Source of the DNA: Polydactylus sextarius
Lineage: Eukaryota; Chordata; Actinopteri; Polynemidae
Assembly (NCBI GenBank): GCA_016801845.1
Contig: CM028910.1
Span: 14,166,629-14,230,628, forward strand
DNA: 64,000 nucleotides
Direction of reading: 5' to 3'
Below the pieces are notes generated by a model. The model was given only the letters and a program-made list of their open reading frames with translations, did no database searches and was not told the origin of the DNA. Positions within the stretch are counted from its first letter, which is position 1, and each line of letters begins with the position of its first letter. A program made the translations under genes and the position numbers. Positions 50,593 to 63,004 of this stretch are shown here, piece after piece.

Positions 50593-51896
50593 TACGAGGG
50601 TTGTTCAAAAAGTTCTAAGCCTCACCCAGAAAAAACAGTCATAGCTGAACAATTTTGTTTTTGCAACACACTACCAGTTCTTATAAAGCTAGAAAAACAA
50701 ATTCAGATTTTTGTCTTAATTTCTGTGAAGTACAGAGTAAGTAAGTGAAGCACATGCAAAGGTGAGAGGTGTGTGAAAAAAACAAAAATGTCAAAACAGA
50801 GCAGCCATAAAATATTTGCAGAAAAAAGGTATGATACCCAAAAAAAAAAATCACAAGGACATGGTACAGGCACTTGCTGAGGACTCCCTGTCTTATTCAA
50901 CTGTGAAGAAGGGGGCTACAGAATTCAAGTGGGGCAGGGACACCACAGAAGATGACCCTCGGTCAGGTCGTCCAAAAACCTCAACCACAGATGAAAAAGT
51001 TGATGCAATTCACTGCATGGTTTTGGATGACAGATGTCTTACTGTGCAGCAGATAGCCATGTCTATAGGCATCAGTTCTGGTTCAGTCCACACTGTTTTA
51101 ACTGAGATCTTGGGGATGAGCACGTTGTCTGCAAGATGGGACTCGAGAATGCTGACACCAGAACAGAAGCTGAAGAGGGTTGACATTTCCAGGACACTTC
51201 TGACTCGCCTCCAGACTGACCCTGAGAATTTCCACCACAGATTAGTGACTCAAGATGAAACTTGGGTTCACCACTTTGAACCTGAATCAAAGATTCAAAC
51301 AATGAAACAATGGAAACTGTGGTTCTCCCTCCAAAGAAGTTCAAGCAGGCAGCATCTGTTGGCAAGGTGATGGCTTCTGTTTTTTGGGATTCTGAAGGTG
51401 TAATTATGATAGACTACCTGGAAAAGGGAAAAACTAGAAATGAATATTATTATGCATCACGATTAAGACAAATGAAGGAAGCAATCAAGTCCAAACGCAG
51501 AGGGAAGCTGAGGGCAGGTGTGCTTTTGCTTCAGGATAATGCGCCTGTTCACACTGCTCAGGTTACAGTAGCTGAAGCAGCCATATGTGGCTTTGAATTG
51601 CTACCCCATCCCCCTTATTCACCACTTGGCTCCATCTGACTTCTTATTGTTTCCTAAACTCAAATCCCACCTGCGTGGTCGCCATTTTGGAAACAATGAT
51701 GAGGTCATATGTGCTGTGGAGAATTTTTTGGAGGACCAGGATTCCACCTACTTCCGTGATGGGATTGCAATGCTTGATCATCGCTGGACCAAGTGCACTG
51801 ATGTCAAGAGGGACTTTATTGAGAAAGAGTGACAAACTGTCTTGTTTCTCCAACTCCTTCTGGGTGAGGCTTAGAACTTTTTGAACAACCCTCATA
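50593..51896 (+). mobile_element. Mariner-type DNA transposon, full length but inactive
   Basis: 1.3-kb element bounded by 39-bp inverted terminal repeats (50593-50631 and 51858-51896) with one mismatch between them. They begin TACGAGGGTTGTTCAAAAAG on the left. TA dinucleotides flank both ends, as expected for Tc1/mariner target duplication. The length and the decayed DD34D-type transposase inside assign it to the mariner group. It sits in the large AGBL4 intron, antisense to that gene. Confidence 0.92.
50788..51832 (+). pseudogene. Mariner transposase, frameshifted
   Basis: A possible ATG at 50788 is out of frame with the longest part. That part (from about 50816) shows the mariner signature EDDPRSGRPKTSTTDE, the second helix-turn-helix LTVQQIAMSIGISSGSVHTV, and the first catalytic region VTQDETWVHHFEPESK. 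After a shift near 51330 the next frame carries KKFKQAASVGKVMASVFWDS and the second Asp in LLQDNAPVHTAQ. A 2-base loss near 51617 moves the frame again, after which the third Asp lies in SDFLLFPKLKSH. The spacing between the second and third Asp is 34 residues once the shift is allowed for. At least three shifts make it nonfunctional. Confidence 0.9.
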
Positions 51897-52841
51897 TAGC
51901 TGGACTGGTATGAATAAAATTTTTTCTCTTACATACATAATGTAATATCTGTGTCCACACCGAGATAGTCTGGACTTTCCTTTCATTACTGAAACACAAA
52001 GTGGATCTTCACATCTATCATGTGGTTTCACCTCATCCTCATGATAAAGTGCTGATTGGCTATTCAGGTGTTGGCCTTTGAAACAGACAGTCAGTAGTGT
52101 TGGAGGACTCTCCTCATTACAAACCAATCACAGAGACATTCACAGAAGAGCTCCAGTGTCAAGAACTCAGCTCTCAGAGTTCGCTTTCACTGAAAGTTGG
52201 CATTAATTAGTTACTGTAATTAAAACTGGCACTTTGTCACAATGAGTGCTGTTATATTACATGATGACAACGTATGATGTGCAAAACCGTTGCTACAAAG
52301 ATATGAATGGTGTCAATCACGCAGCTTTGCACAAAAGGCAACATTGTACTTGTCCTAATGTGTTAGACAGCTCAATTATTATTTATCGTGTATTCACATT
52401 ATTATTTTTTTAGATGGTTAGATTTCAGTGTGACTCTAAGGTGCGCGCACGCACGCACACACACACACACCTGATGTCTCAGTAGTTGAAAAAATCCAGT
52501 ATTTTAAATATATTTCAATTAGAGTGTTTGATAGTCCTACAAATCCATAGGAGGCAGAAATCATGAGATCTCTCGTTAACATGGCAGAAGTCCATGTTAC
52601 CTAATCTCATGGTGTTATGTCCTGTGGAAACGTGCTTGGCCTATGGTGTGTTCCTTGTGTTTTCTGTGTCCCTGACTGTCTCCTCCAGTGTGGCTGCTGA
52701 CCTTCTCCTCTCTCCACGGCTGGAGTGGCTATTGATTGGATCTTGGCACACAGTGTACAAACACAGAGATAAGGAGAGAGAGAGGCAGCCAGGCAGATAT
52801 AGCTGCAGTGCCCACTCCACTCCACTCCCCTCCTCTTGCCT

Positions 52842-52843
<2 letters not shown>

Positions 52844-52868
<25 letters not shown>
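52844..52868. repeat. (CA)n microsatellite
   Basis: About 12 CA units after a CCACTCCACTCCCCTCCTC stretch. Confidence 0.92.
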
Positions 52869-52872
<4 letters not shown>

Positions 52873-53161
52873 TGCTCTTTGAGACCACACTCCCACTGAG
52901 CAGACACCCAGACATGGCACCTGAACACTGATAGCAGACAGGATTAGGTCTAAAATTCAATCACAACAGTCTAAGTAATGTTAAGTCACTGCAGCTGACA
53001 GTGCCCACTGCTTGTCTTCAACATGGTACAAGTGATCTATCATAATCTTGCTTTGATTTGTTAGGTATCAAAAAAAAAAAAAAAAAAGTGAGTAGATGTG
53101 ACATCTCTGCACTGTGATTCTGGGATCAATAATTTTACTTGATGTGGTTGTGTGAACAAAT

Positions 53162-53300
<139 letters not shown>

Positions 53301-54518
53301 CAGCAAACAAGGACACGATCCTCTTAAGTTGTATGCAGGCTAGGTCTCCAACTTAAAGCTGGTCAGTGGCCTGTCCACTTTCCCACCCTGAGGTCTCTCA
53401 TTTACACTTTCTTTCCATCTGGTCTACAGCCAGAGGCAGTGCTGTGTCAGAGGTGACTAATAGTGTCATAGCTGTGTTCTCCCCTCTGGGGCCAGCCAAA
53501 AAAAAAAAAAAATTTCAAACTGCTTTCGCCGCAACTCCCAGACAGACACTGCCTACTGGTGAAATAAAAAACACTTTGTCAATAGGCAAGGTGAGCAAAT
53601 AAGGTGAGCTTTCAATTTCAGATGGCTGGGGGACACTTGAGGACTGTGCACAAATGATGAATTAGTTTGAAAGAAAGAAACAGTTGGCATCTTTTCACAG
53701 AGGCTTGTTAGTATTGCAGCAGGTCAAACACGTGTTGTCTCTTTTCTCTGTGTCTCTGTGGACATGGACGCCTCAGGGGGAGAAGTAGAGAGAAGTTTAC
53801 TCAGATACTGTCAAGATGGTCTACAAAAGAAAATATTCAGACAGACAGGGACCAGAGGAACAGACACAGGGCCATGAACCCAGCAGAGCTGGAACAGGAA
53901 GAATCCAAAACACTCTCCTCTAGGGAATAAGAGAAACTGTTCTGCTGGTTGTCTTTAGTCTTTTTGTGTTTGTCTGTGTACGTATCTGTGCACAGTACAT
54001 GTGTGTGAGCTTTATGGACATGAGTTTCATAAATAAACAAACGTGAATACACATGGGAAATAGGAGGCCTGTAGTAGGACCTTTGGAGCCTTGGGCACAA
54101 GTCTGAACCAAGCAGAGGCATTACTATGATCTGTTGATGCAAAGTATGTAGCACAGACAGAATTAAGAGAGCAAAGAGTTTTCGTACAGTGAAAGATTCC
54201 TCAATATTGTGGCAGTATTGACTGTATGCTGTATAGAAAGGTAGAGGATGCACCTCCACTTCATCCCACTGAACAAAAATTAAGACAAAATATCCTGAAT
54301 ATCAAGGAGCAATGATTGAGAAGTGGGGAGCCACAGTATCAAGGTCCTGCCAGTACACCTGTCTGACCATAGCAAATCAATCTCATCTGTCCCTCATGGT
54401 GGCTCACCCTGTTTTTATAAAAATAATTCATTTTAGAAACTTATTTGGCAAGTTCATTGATAGTTTTGTTTTACTTTGGCCCATGTTCAATCTTCTGTCA
54501 TGAATGGGGTGGGATATA

Positions 54519-54537
54519 TGACCACCAGGGGGTGGTT
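54519..54537 (+). promoter_or_regulatory. CTCF-like motif (strong core)
   Basis: TGACCACCAGGGGGTGGTT closely follows the canonical CTCF motif TGGCCACCAGGGGGCGCTA in its central bases. It sits next to a LINE fragment. Occupancy is not shown. Confidence 0.45.
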
Positions 54538-54654
54538 TCAGTATTTTGGCTTTATTTTTGTGCAGCTGTCATGTTGTTCTTTTTTGTATTCAGTCTATGA
54601 TCCATACAAACACACACCTGATAGTAGTGCTACCAAGACCAAAGTGTGTATTTC

Positions 54655-55330
54655 AAAAGGTTAAAGGAGGATACCGAGTTGGCAGATTGTTCAAAAGTCT
54701 AGGTGCAAAAAAGAAGAAGAAGAAGAAAAAAAAAACAGCAAAAGCTTGATTCCCTTTATTCTTATACCATGACATGGGAAGAGCCAACAGAGTCTGTAAT
54801 AAACTGAGAGCTGATGTAAAATCATTGAAAGTGGAATAACACGACCCCTTTGCATGTTGTTTTGCCAAGTGTGTTATCTTTACAGTTAGAGCGTGTGAAT
54901 TGGTTTCTGATAATAATCTGATACTGTAATCTAAACGTGAGGAAATGAAAGCATGTATGATGGATTTAGTGTCTCTGAGCCTCAGAAATGAACTGATTTT
55001 GTCAGTATTTCTTAGATGATAAAAACAAGATTGGGTGATCTTGCAAAGTCAAAATTAAAGTTCGATCCAAACAACACATCAAGATTTTGGACAAAATTCT
55101 TAGTAATGTTGAAAAGGGATCAAGATGATTGTAAATATGTATGTAGAGTCAGTGAAAAGTTAGCAGACATTGAGTTTTAAAGTGTATTAGACAATCTTCT
55201 AAAGAGTAAAAACTCTGGGGAACTTCAAGCTGCGTAGCTGTGAATCATCAAAAAATTCCATCTAATCTAACAGTGACCAATCATTGTTTTTCCTTTTCTG
55301 ACTCTTTTCCCTGTATTGTTAGATGTCATC
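54655..55330 (-). mobile_element. L2-clade LINE fragment, copy 1 (reverse transcriptase 3' part)
   Basis: On the minus strand, broken frames match the C-terminal part of L2-type LINE ORF2. LDVLFGSNFNFDFA corresponds to the usual LGVI-DSDLSF, and HAFISSRLDYSIRLLSETNS to HAFVSSRLDYCNALLSG. It lacks the catalytic YADD box and is frameshifted. Ends were estimated by eye. Confidence 0.7.
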
Positions 55331-55799
55331 ATACTGGATGACTGGAAAAACAAAACCGAAAGTTAACGGGAGAATCAGGGAGTTACCATCCACTGTCAAA
55401 TGTTATGCAGAAAGAAAAGTTAGTTCTATGAACAGATGATTTTCCACTGTAAAGTACCAACGGGCAAAGGAAAAATTAAGTATTAAGTATTAACAGAAAC
55501 AGTATGTGAAAAGGCTGGTCTGAAAACTGTATTCATATCCAACACTGTCCTTTTCATTCATCCCAAAACTGTTACATTTTGCTCTGTGCCTGTGTCCCAC
55601 TTCTCTCAGTTAAACTAAAAGTCAATGTGTTTTACATATTGAACTAGATTCTCTCTTATGTAATTTGAATAAGCAAATACAAACACCTGCCAGTAAACCG
55701 GTAAACCAGTAAACACATCTCATGATGTTGAGGAGTTTTTTTTACAGAATCTAGGTCCTCTAGTGTTGACTGGATAGCAAAGGGCTTCATCCAGACTTA

Positions 55800-56960
55800 T
55801 ACTTTACTCAAGTCAACTTGACTTTACATAGTACATTTCATTCAAACACAGAGCTTCAAGCATCAAGTGTAAAACAGTGAAAATCAATTATTAAGAGGGC
55901 AAAAAAAAAAAAAAAAAAAAAAGATGAGGCGTGTCAAATAAAAGGCAGATTAAAAAGATATGGCTTCATGATTATTTAAAAAAATTGTCCACAGAAGTGG
56001 AGTCCCACAGATCCTGAGCCAGACTGTTCCTGAAACTAGGGCCACAGTAGCTAAAAGCTGGCTCTTCATACATTTTTGTTGAAATCCTTGAGACAACTAG
56101 GAGACCAGCTGCAGAGGATCTGAGGGATCTACTAGGTACATACTGTATCTAAAATCATGTCTGTGAAACAGATTGGTATCAGGGCATTTGGGGCATTACA
56201 AACTAGCAGAAAAATCTTAAAGTGAATTGTATCTATGATAGGTAACCAATGTAGTGACTTCAAAATAGGTGTTACATGTGTCCTCTGTCTGGTCTTCCTT
56301 AGCACTCAGACTATTGCTTTCTGAACAAGTTACAGCAGCCAAACAAAGCATTGCAATAGTCAAGACCAGGGGTAATAAAAGTATGCATTAGTCCTTCTGC
56401 GTCAGCTTTAGGGAGAAGTGATGTAACATTTGCAACAACATGACACAGTGGTGACATTTTTAATGTAAGCTTTGAAACTATGGTCAGAATCCAAGATAGG
56501 AATCCAAGCTTTTTGACCAGGTCCTTAGTACCTCTTTCTCATCTGTCTTGACTTGTTTTAGCTGCATGAAGTTGTAAGGCATCAATATATTTGTGTGATA
56601 TAAACATACAAGGAGGATACTTATACCTGAGAATACTTAAATGTATATCTGGGTGTCATCTGCATAGCTATGATTTTAGCAAGTGGTAACACACAGAGGC
56701 CAAAACAGGATGGACCTAAAACAAGAAACCTTGCATCATCTCAAATGTTACATCTGTTCTCTCTGAAGAGAAGTTGCTCTGGGAAACAAAGAGCCCCCGA
56801 TCAGTCGGATATGATCTAATCCACCTTAGCACCTTTTTCTAAGAGAACAAGCCCATTTTCATGTCTGTGCAGTAAAATTTCATGGTTGACTGTATCACAG
56901 GCTGAACTGTGATGTAGGAGGAAACAAATTAGTCAGCAAGATAGAATGACACCAGTGCAC
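55800..56960 (-). mobile_element. L2-clade LINE fragment, copy 2 (includes YADD box)
   Basis: Minus-strand frames run from an LGPSCFGLCVLPLA-like segment through the reverse transcriptase catalytic box YADDTQIYI (YADD codons at 56666-56655). They continue with WIPILDSDHSFKAYIKNVTT, GLDYCNALFGCC and SLHWLPI (56257-56240), ending in a short AT-rich 3' tail near 55.8 kb. A 22-base A run at about 55901 lies in the tail. Several stops and shifts show it is dead. The order of motifs is that of L2/CR1-group LINEs. Confidence 0.82.
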
Positions 56961-58200
56961 ATGGCCCAGGCTCTTATTCCCACCCTTATGAGATAACTGT
57001 ACCCATTAGAAGGTTAAAGCTATTGTGGTGTCCCTGACTCAGAAACAGCTACAATCCGTCTTTAAACTTTGATGTAGATAGAAAGCTCTCCTCATCCTTT
57101 CTACTCTGACCTGTGTGTGTGCGCGCTTGTGTGTGGAGTTGCATATGTGCATGAGATAGATAGAGGGGAGAGGGTAACAGTAAGACAGGGAGAAGAAGAC
57201 AGAGGAAGAGATATGAGAGGGTGGGGCTGGGCTGTCTGCCACCCAGACCCAGAGAACATAAAGAGAAAAATACGGCCATAAAACCTCTCTATGACTATGA
57301 ATACTAATACTGACTCTGTGAGCCAAACCAACTAAGTCTGTCCTCTCTCTGTTCCCCTCTGTCTCGTTCAGAGAAATGATACGGCTTGAAAATAAAGCGA
57401 AAATAGTGTGTTGCCCAGGCAGAATTGAATAGCTTTGTGTTTACACTGTGTAAATACAGCAGTGGTACAAATAGAGGGGGGTTTAGTTAGCATGGATTGT
57501 GGTCACTTTCCTGTCTTTGAATCGTGTGTCAATTCCATTTATTTATTTAAATGTTATAATAATTTGTTGTTTTCCATGCTTATTTGGCTTTAACAGAAGT
57601 TGGAACCAGACTGGCAATGCTGATAGTAAATGAACACACTGCTGTGCCTACAATTTAGGGCCATTAGAGCCATACACCAAACTCAAAATTTCGGAACATA
57701 AACAGATATATATGAAAAGGTTATTAGTATTCCCAGTGGGGAATTAAATGTTTATAGCAACTAAGTCATGAATCACAAAAACGACATAAGGTCAAAGTGG
57801 TAAATAAGAAAACAGAATCTTTGAGTAAAACATGCTGTCAATAGAAACTGAGCTTAAACTAAAAACTAATCCCATGCTCAACAATGTATTTTTTAAATCT
57901 ATTATGCCATGTTGTTATGTGGAAATATGTGGCATTTGAGCTGTTAACGCTTCATGTGATCAGATCACAGCATAATGGAGAAGGCCAATTATTGATTTTC
58001 CTCTATTTAAAAACAACATAGTGTGACAAATCTCCTCAGCAAACATTTTGGTTGGTTGCACTGTAAGCAGATATAGCAGTTGCTCTCCTTCTGTTGTATT
58101 TCTGACAGATTAGCTATGCGAGGCATGTTTTCAGCTCATGTTGTTATTGACTCATTTCCAAAAGAAATTTGGGGGCATTCAGTAAAACACACATGCTCTA

Positions 58201-58252
58201 AATTACATTTAGTCATTTGGGAGATGTTTTTATCCAAAACAACTTACAAGTT
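58201..58252 (+). repeat. Fragment of a dispersed teleost repeat
   Basis: TTACATTTAGTCATTTGGGA, then GATGTTTTTATCC and AACAACTTACAAG, match the widespread fish motif also seen at 25465-25510. Family name not assigned. Confidence 0.7.
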
Positions 58253-58989
58253 AAACTCACACATTAATGAAAGCCGTTTGGGGTTAGTATCTCAGGACAC
58301 TTGAACAGCCAGTTACAATTAGTAACCACAGGTGTTACCATCACAACCAAAACTCAGAATTTTCATGAAACAGGTGAATCGTGCTTCAGTTAATCTTTTC
58401 AATACTTTTGAAAGAGTGAAGATTTAAAGTGAAGAACCTAGAAACAGAACTGCTAAATTTAATAGTTAATATTGCTGTGCATTGTCACATCATTTTATTC
58501 ACACTATTTCCACACTATCATCATCGTTGCATGTTTCCATGCAACGGTTCCTAATATTTAGAGCCATTTTTCTGTATTTTACGGTCAAGTGCTCCCTACA
58601 AATACCTGTACTTTCATGGCGCCCCCCTTGCAGCAAGCTTTCCCTGACAAATGTTGGAGGACAGAAGAAAAACTGGTAATCTCTCAAGCATTTCTAATGA
58701 GTTTTTCTCCTACAATTATTTGATAAGAGCAGACAAGACTGGAGGCAGCGCGTATGATACACTGGCTCCTACTGCCGAGGTGAGAGCTCTGCTGATTACA
58801 CATAGAGCCATTTACACATACAAACACACAAACATGCACACACGTGCACGCACACACACCCAGAGGCTTATATAGTCCGTCATCTCAGAGTGCAACAATC
58901 CTAATAATAACATGAGAGGCTGAAGTTATGACCAGCAGGCACACCTGAGTTACCAGTCTGAGTCTGTTCATTCTGAACACACACACATA

Positions 58990-58991
<2 letters not shown>

Positions 58992-59031
<40 letters not shown>
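58992..59031. repeat. (TA)n microsatellite
   Basis: About 40 bp of TA, roughly 120 bp inside the intron from the AGBL4 donor at 59153. Confidence 0.96.
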
Positions 59032-59032
<1 letters not shown>

Positions 59033-59153
59033 CCCCATACACCTTACAACCCTTCACATCCCTAATCTCCACCACCATTAAACTTCTCTGCTCTAGACCA
59101 AACTACTACCACACTTTCTTCTCCATCACGTCAATTTCCACTTCCCAACTCAC

Positions 59154-59370
59154 CACACTGAGTCCCAGTTGCTCCCTCTGCAGGTAGGGCAGGTTCCTGC
59201 GCTCCAGGCTGGCCAGGTAGTGCTGCAGTCTGGAGTAGGTGTAGGGGTAGCAGTAAGCAAATTGGTACACATCATCCTCACGGTCAAAGCAGAAGGCAAA
59301 AGACATGACATAGTTGCGCCGGTGGTCAGGGCAACGGTAGTAGTAGACATTTTTGGCTGGAAGCCTCTGC
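59154..59370 (-). CDS. agbl4: AGBL4 (cytosolic carboxypeptidase 6) exon, N-terminal domain
   Basis: 217-nt exon encoding 72 residues after one base that completes the preceding Trp codon. It starts QRLPAKNVYYYRCPDH and continues through YVMSFAFCFDREDDVYQFAY, CYPYTYSRLQHYLASLE and REQLGLSV. This is almost identical to the vertebrate CCP6 segment at roughly residues 125-197 of about 500. It forms the end of the N-terminal domain typical of cytosolic carboxypeptidases, just before the M14 catalytic domain. The acceptor GCTGTTACAG lies above 59370 and the GTGAGT donor below 59154. Upstream exons were not found between 59371 and 64000 and are expected beyond the right edge. A (TA)n tract starts about 120 bp from the donor, inside the following intron. 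Confidence 0.95.
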
Positions 59371-60081
59371 CTGTAACAGCGAAAACAGAAACACATTATA
59401 AAGACATTAGAGAGGTCATTTACAGGCCTGGTCTTTTAATTTAAGGGCATGAGATCAAGATGTGTTAGGGACTCAGGTAAAATGCGAGGAACACTAACTG
59501 CAAGGTAATTCTGCAGGAACATGAGGTGTAGAAACAGACACATAAGTTATTTAGAGATAAAACTGAATAGGATAGAATTAATCCCCAAGAGGGCAAATTG
59601 TTTAGTCATCCATTCTTATACCACATCCACAACATATATCAACAGCACAACAATAACAGAGATCACAACCAGAGAGAGGAAGAACAAATAAAAAGGGCAT
59701 TAATTAAATAGTAATGGGGAAAAAAAAAACATTTCCTCTGCATCAACTTGTCAGGTTTTCTTTGTCCAGGTGATGAGTTTAGTCGGCAAAGGAGAACAAG
59801 AACTAAAGGAAAGCGGGGGATCTTAATAAATGAAGTTAATGATGATAATAAAGAATGGGTAATAAAAGAAAAAAAACTATCATTCATTTTCTCCTTTGTT
59901 TTGTTTTAACATTGATCTAGTTTTTATATGTAAACTCAACAATCTTATGATGTATTGAAACATTTCAGCATTTAGGGGTAAAAGGCATCTGGTAACAAAA
60001 GAAACATCCCTGATCACTAATCACCACTTTCTTTGCAAGTCATCAATTTTCATATAAAGCTGCTATTTAAGGCAAACTTCA

Positions 60082-60360
60082 CTCATCCATCCATCAGCTA
60101 TATCGTTTATCCTTTGAGGGTCGGGGGGTAGGGGGCAGAGCAAATCCATTCTGACACTGGACAAAAGGCAGGGTACGCCCTGAACAGGCTGCCAATCTAT
60201 CACGAAGCTGACGTGTAGAGACAGACAAGTATTCACACTTGCATTCACACCTACAGGAAATCTGGAGTCTCCGATCAGACTAACTTATATGGCTTCGGAC
60301 TGTGGGAGGAAGTTCAAGAAGCACAAACATAACAAAATATAACTGATAGGGTTTGAACAG
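60082..60360. repeat. Dispersed teleost repeat fragment
   Basis: The series CATCCATCCATCAGC, GCAGGGTACGCCCTGAACAG, CCAATCTATCAC, CAGACAAGTATTCACACTTG, CATTCACACCTACAGGAAAT and GGACTGTGGGAGGAAG is the well-known interspersed fish sequence (typically GGGGTACACCCTGGACAGG ... ATTCACACCTACGG ... GGACTGTGGGAGGAAG). I do not assign its family. Confidence 0.8.
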
Positions 60361-60600
60361 CAAAACAATAAAATTCAATTAAAGACTGGAAAATTGTCAT
60401 CCAACATAATACATAAGGGTCGATTCACTTAACCTGATATATCTTTGGTTTATTTAAGTGTATTATTGTATTTTTTTGGAAAGAATGTATTTTTCTTTAA
60501 TCCTTCCACCAAAATCAACCTCTTAAGGAAGACAATAACTCTGTGAGCACATGTAGCAAGACAATATTCAACGACAACTTAATTAACATTAAATGGCATT

Positions 60601-60632
60601 GACATAATAGATAATAGACATAATAGATAATA
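60601..60632. repeat. 16-bp tandem duplication
   Basis: GACATAATAGATAATA occurs twice head to tail. Confidence 0.9.
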
Positions 60633-61816
60633 GAATATAACCTTGTTTTTCAGTATTGCAATACGTCTCTTTTTACCAGATTCTTTCTTTACAGTACAGA
60701 GACATTGAACATAATATCAAATAATATGAACCATCTGTATTTTTAACAAATCCAGTGTAGTCTTTGTGATTTACTGTTGCGTGCAGTGTCTCGTCTATAT
60801 ATCTAAGTGTGGTTGTAGGTTTGGTCTCCATTGTTCAGGATCTGTTACTTAAAGTTCAAATATTCTGTATTTTTAAATGATGCTGAACTGTTGTGTATCC
60901 TCGAGATGGTTTAGCACTAGGCTGAACTATTTCTTTTCATTGTAAGTAAGCAACAAAAATGATGTGTCAAAAATGATAAAGCATCAGATAAGCTCACTGA
61001 AAGATCCTTCACCTCAAATGATAATTAACCTAAATGTCAATTTTGATGAATGAAAGGAGAACACCAGCCATTTCTCTATGTCATGGTTGACCAAATGGTG
61101 CATGTCATTAATTTGCTCTCCTTTCTCTTTCTAATGTTAAGGTTTGTTCTTGTACTAAATATATGGCTAACTGGTGTTTTCAGCATGACATCGCTTTCTA
61201 TGTGAGCTCAAGATTTAAATTGTGGCAAAAACTATGACACTATTTTACTATTTAGTGTTTGATCTTTTGGATAATGTGTTCAAGATTGCCGTCTGAGTGA
61301 AAAGCAGAAAACGTGATTGCATTTCTGCAAAAATAGTCTATGAGCTTAGAACATCATTTCATGTTTTATTCATCATGACTCAAGTTGTGGTGTCTGAACA
61401 ATTTGGCGAAATTAAATAGAGAGAGGAGCTGGTACACATTTAATCTGTGCATCAGTATGTCAAACATCCTGATGTGCTAACAATTATATGATTTTTGTAA
61501 CATCCTGTGTGTTGTGATGGTGTCATATTTTCTACATGTTTGTTGTGTGCTGGTTTATACTGCAGGTTGCATGTTGTGTACTGTATCCTAGGCTCAGAGC
61601 TAAATAAAGATGACTGATTCTTGCACCTCATGGACAACTGACTGGTTGTGGGACAGCACTGTGTCGTATCTTCTATTTACACTTTTCATCTGTCTGTCTA
61701 ATTCTTCCTTCTTTCCTCATCCACTGAGACATGGTGAGAAAGATCCGCGTAAGGACTGTACCACCTCCTTTCCTTTCTCTTTCTCCAACTCTCTCTTGTC
61801 TTGTCCTGTTACTCAG

Positions 61817-61930
61817 GACCTTGACAGTTTACATGAAGAAGAACCAAACAGCAGTGCTGCCATAGGAGCTCTGGTAGACACTCTGAGTGAGGAGGATAAA
61901 GTGGAGGAAGAAGATGAAGATGATGAGTGA
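61817..61930 (+). CDS. Candidate terminal exon of an unidentified plus-strand gene, acidic tail
   Basis: A long pyrimidine tract ending in TTACTCAG is followed by an open frame of 37 codons and a TGA stop. The encoded tail runs DLDSLHEEEPNSSAAIGALV and on through DTLSEEDK to an uninterrupted run of Glu and Asp. The frame is open upstream, but that part looks intronic. The strong acceptor and biased composition suggest a real last exon with an acidic C-terminus, transcribed opposite to AGBL4. I do not recognise the protein and found no convincing partner exon nearby. A possible AATAAA is at 62736. It could also be a chance acidic frame in purine-rich DNA. Confidence 0.4.
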   Translation, partial: DLDSLHEEEPNSSAAIGALVDTLSEEDKVEEEDEDDE

Positions 61931-62735
61931 TTGCTGGGTTTGGGGTATTGGGAGAAGGAGAAAGGTGGAATGGGAAGATAAGGGGAAGATGAGAGAGCAG
62001 GGCGATGGCAGATCTCAGCCTGATACGGAGATATACAGGAAGGTGTGGCGGCTAGCTGCATAGTGCCTTTGAGTTGCCGGGTCTGGCTAGTGAACTAACA
62101 TCTTTGGCAACACATCAGATGAAGATGGTATCAGAGCTGTGATAGGAACCGGTCCTGATAATCAACAAGCGGGGCAGAGTGCTCGGCACTGACTCTGACA
62201 GAGTGAACTTCTTTCCCTGGCTCACCCCTAAAGAGGGAGGACAGGAAGGAGACACATGAGAGTTTTATGTGTTTGCCGAGACACCTAATACATCAGGTTT
62301 GGCAACAGACTTGCATAGAAATGCACAGTGAACACACTTGCATGCATTTTCAAACACTTGAAGATGTCCCTGCAGGTACCTAGTAAAACAAAAAAAGCTA
62401 AATCACTCGGCCTCTCTCAGACAGAGAGAGGGGGAGAAGGGAGAGAAAGGCAGGGCTGATTATTCCTTCAGAGGAGGAGAAAGGAGAATGTATCTGCATG
62501 TGACTATCTCAGCAGAATACTAATGCAGCCAGTGGCTACTTATACCACACCCTGCCTGCCCACTGGAGCCAGCTTACCAGTCTGGTCTCACAGACTGCTC
62601 AAGTGGACAAAGAAGTCAAAGGGAAAAAAAGGTGGTTAATCTTGGGAAAAATTAGAGCCATTTCTTTTATATTTCCCCCCCAGTGGAGCATGAATCTTAT
62701 TCCTGAGCCTACATTCATTTTAAGAGCATACTGTG

Positions 62736-62741
62736 AATAAA
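62736..62741 (+). terminator. Possible polyadenylation signal for the 61.8-kb candidate exon
   Basis: AATAAA about 0.8 kb after the candidate stop codon. It is meaningful only if that exon is real. Confidence 0.15.
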
Positions 62742-62772
62742 ACTGATTGGCAAGGACAAAATATATCTCCAC

Positions 62773-62873
<101 letters not shown>

Positions 62874-63004
62874 ATGCATTACTATGATTCCAGCCCTCTG
62901 AGGTGCAGGTTAATTAAAATAAGATGACACCCCACCTCTTTACATATTTCCCTGTTTGGCTCTGCCCATCCATGCAGTCCCACTTCTCTGTTTCTCTTTC
63001 TCTC

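Noticed and set aside
58618..58640. CTCF-like GCAAGGGGGGCGCCA on the minus strand
   Set aside because: One extra G in the core spoils the spacing, so it was left out.
58651..58875. Plus-strand frame with TGGSAYDTLAPTAE followed by a GTGAGA donor
   Set aside because: The donor is good but there is no acceptor with a clear polypyrimidine tract, the frame is short, and no family is recognised. It could be linked to 61.8 kb only by guesswork.
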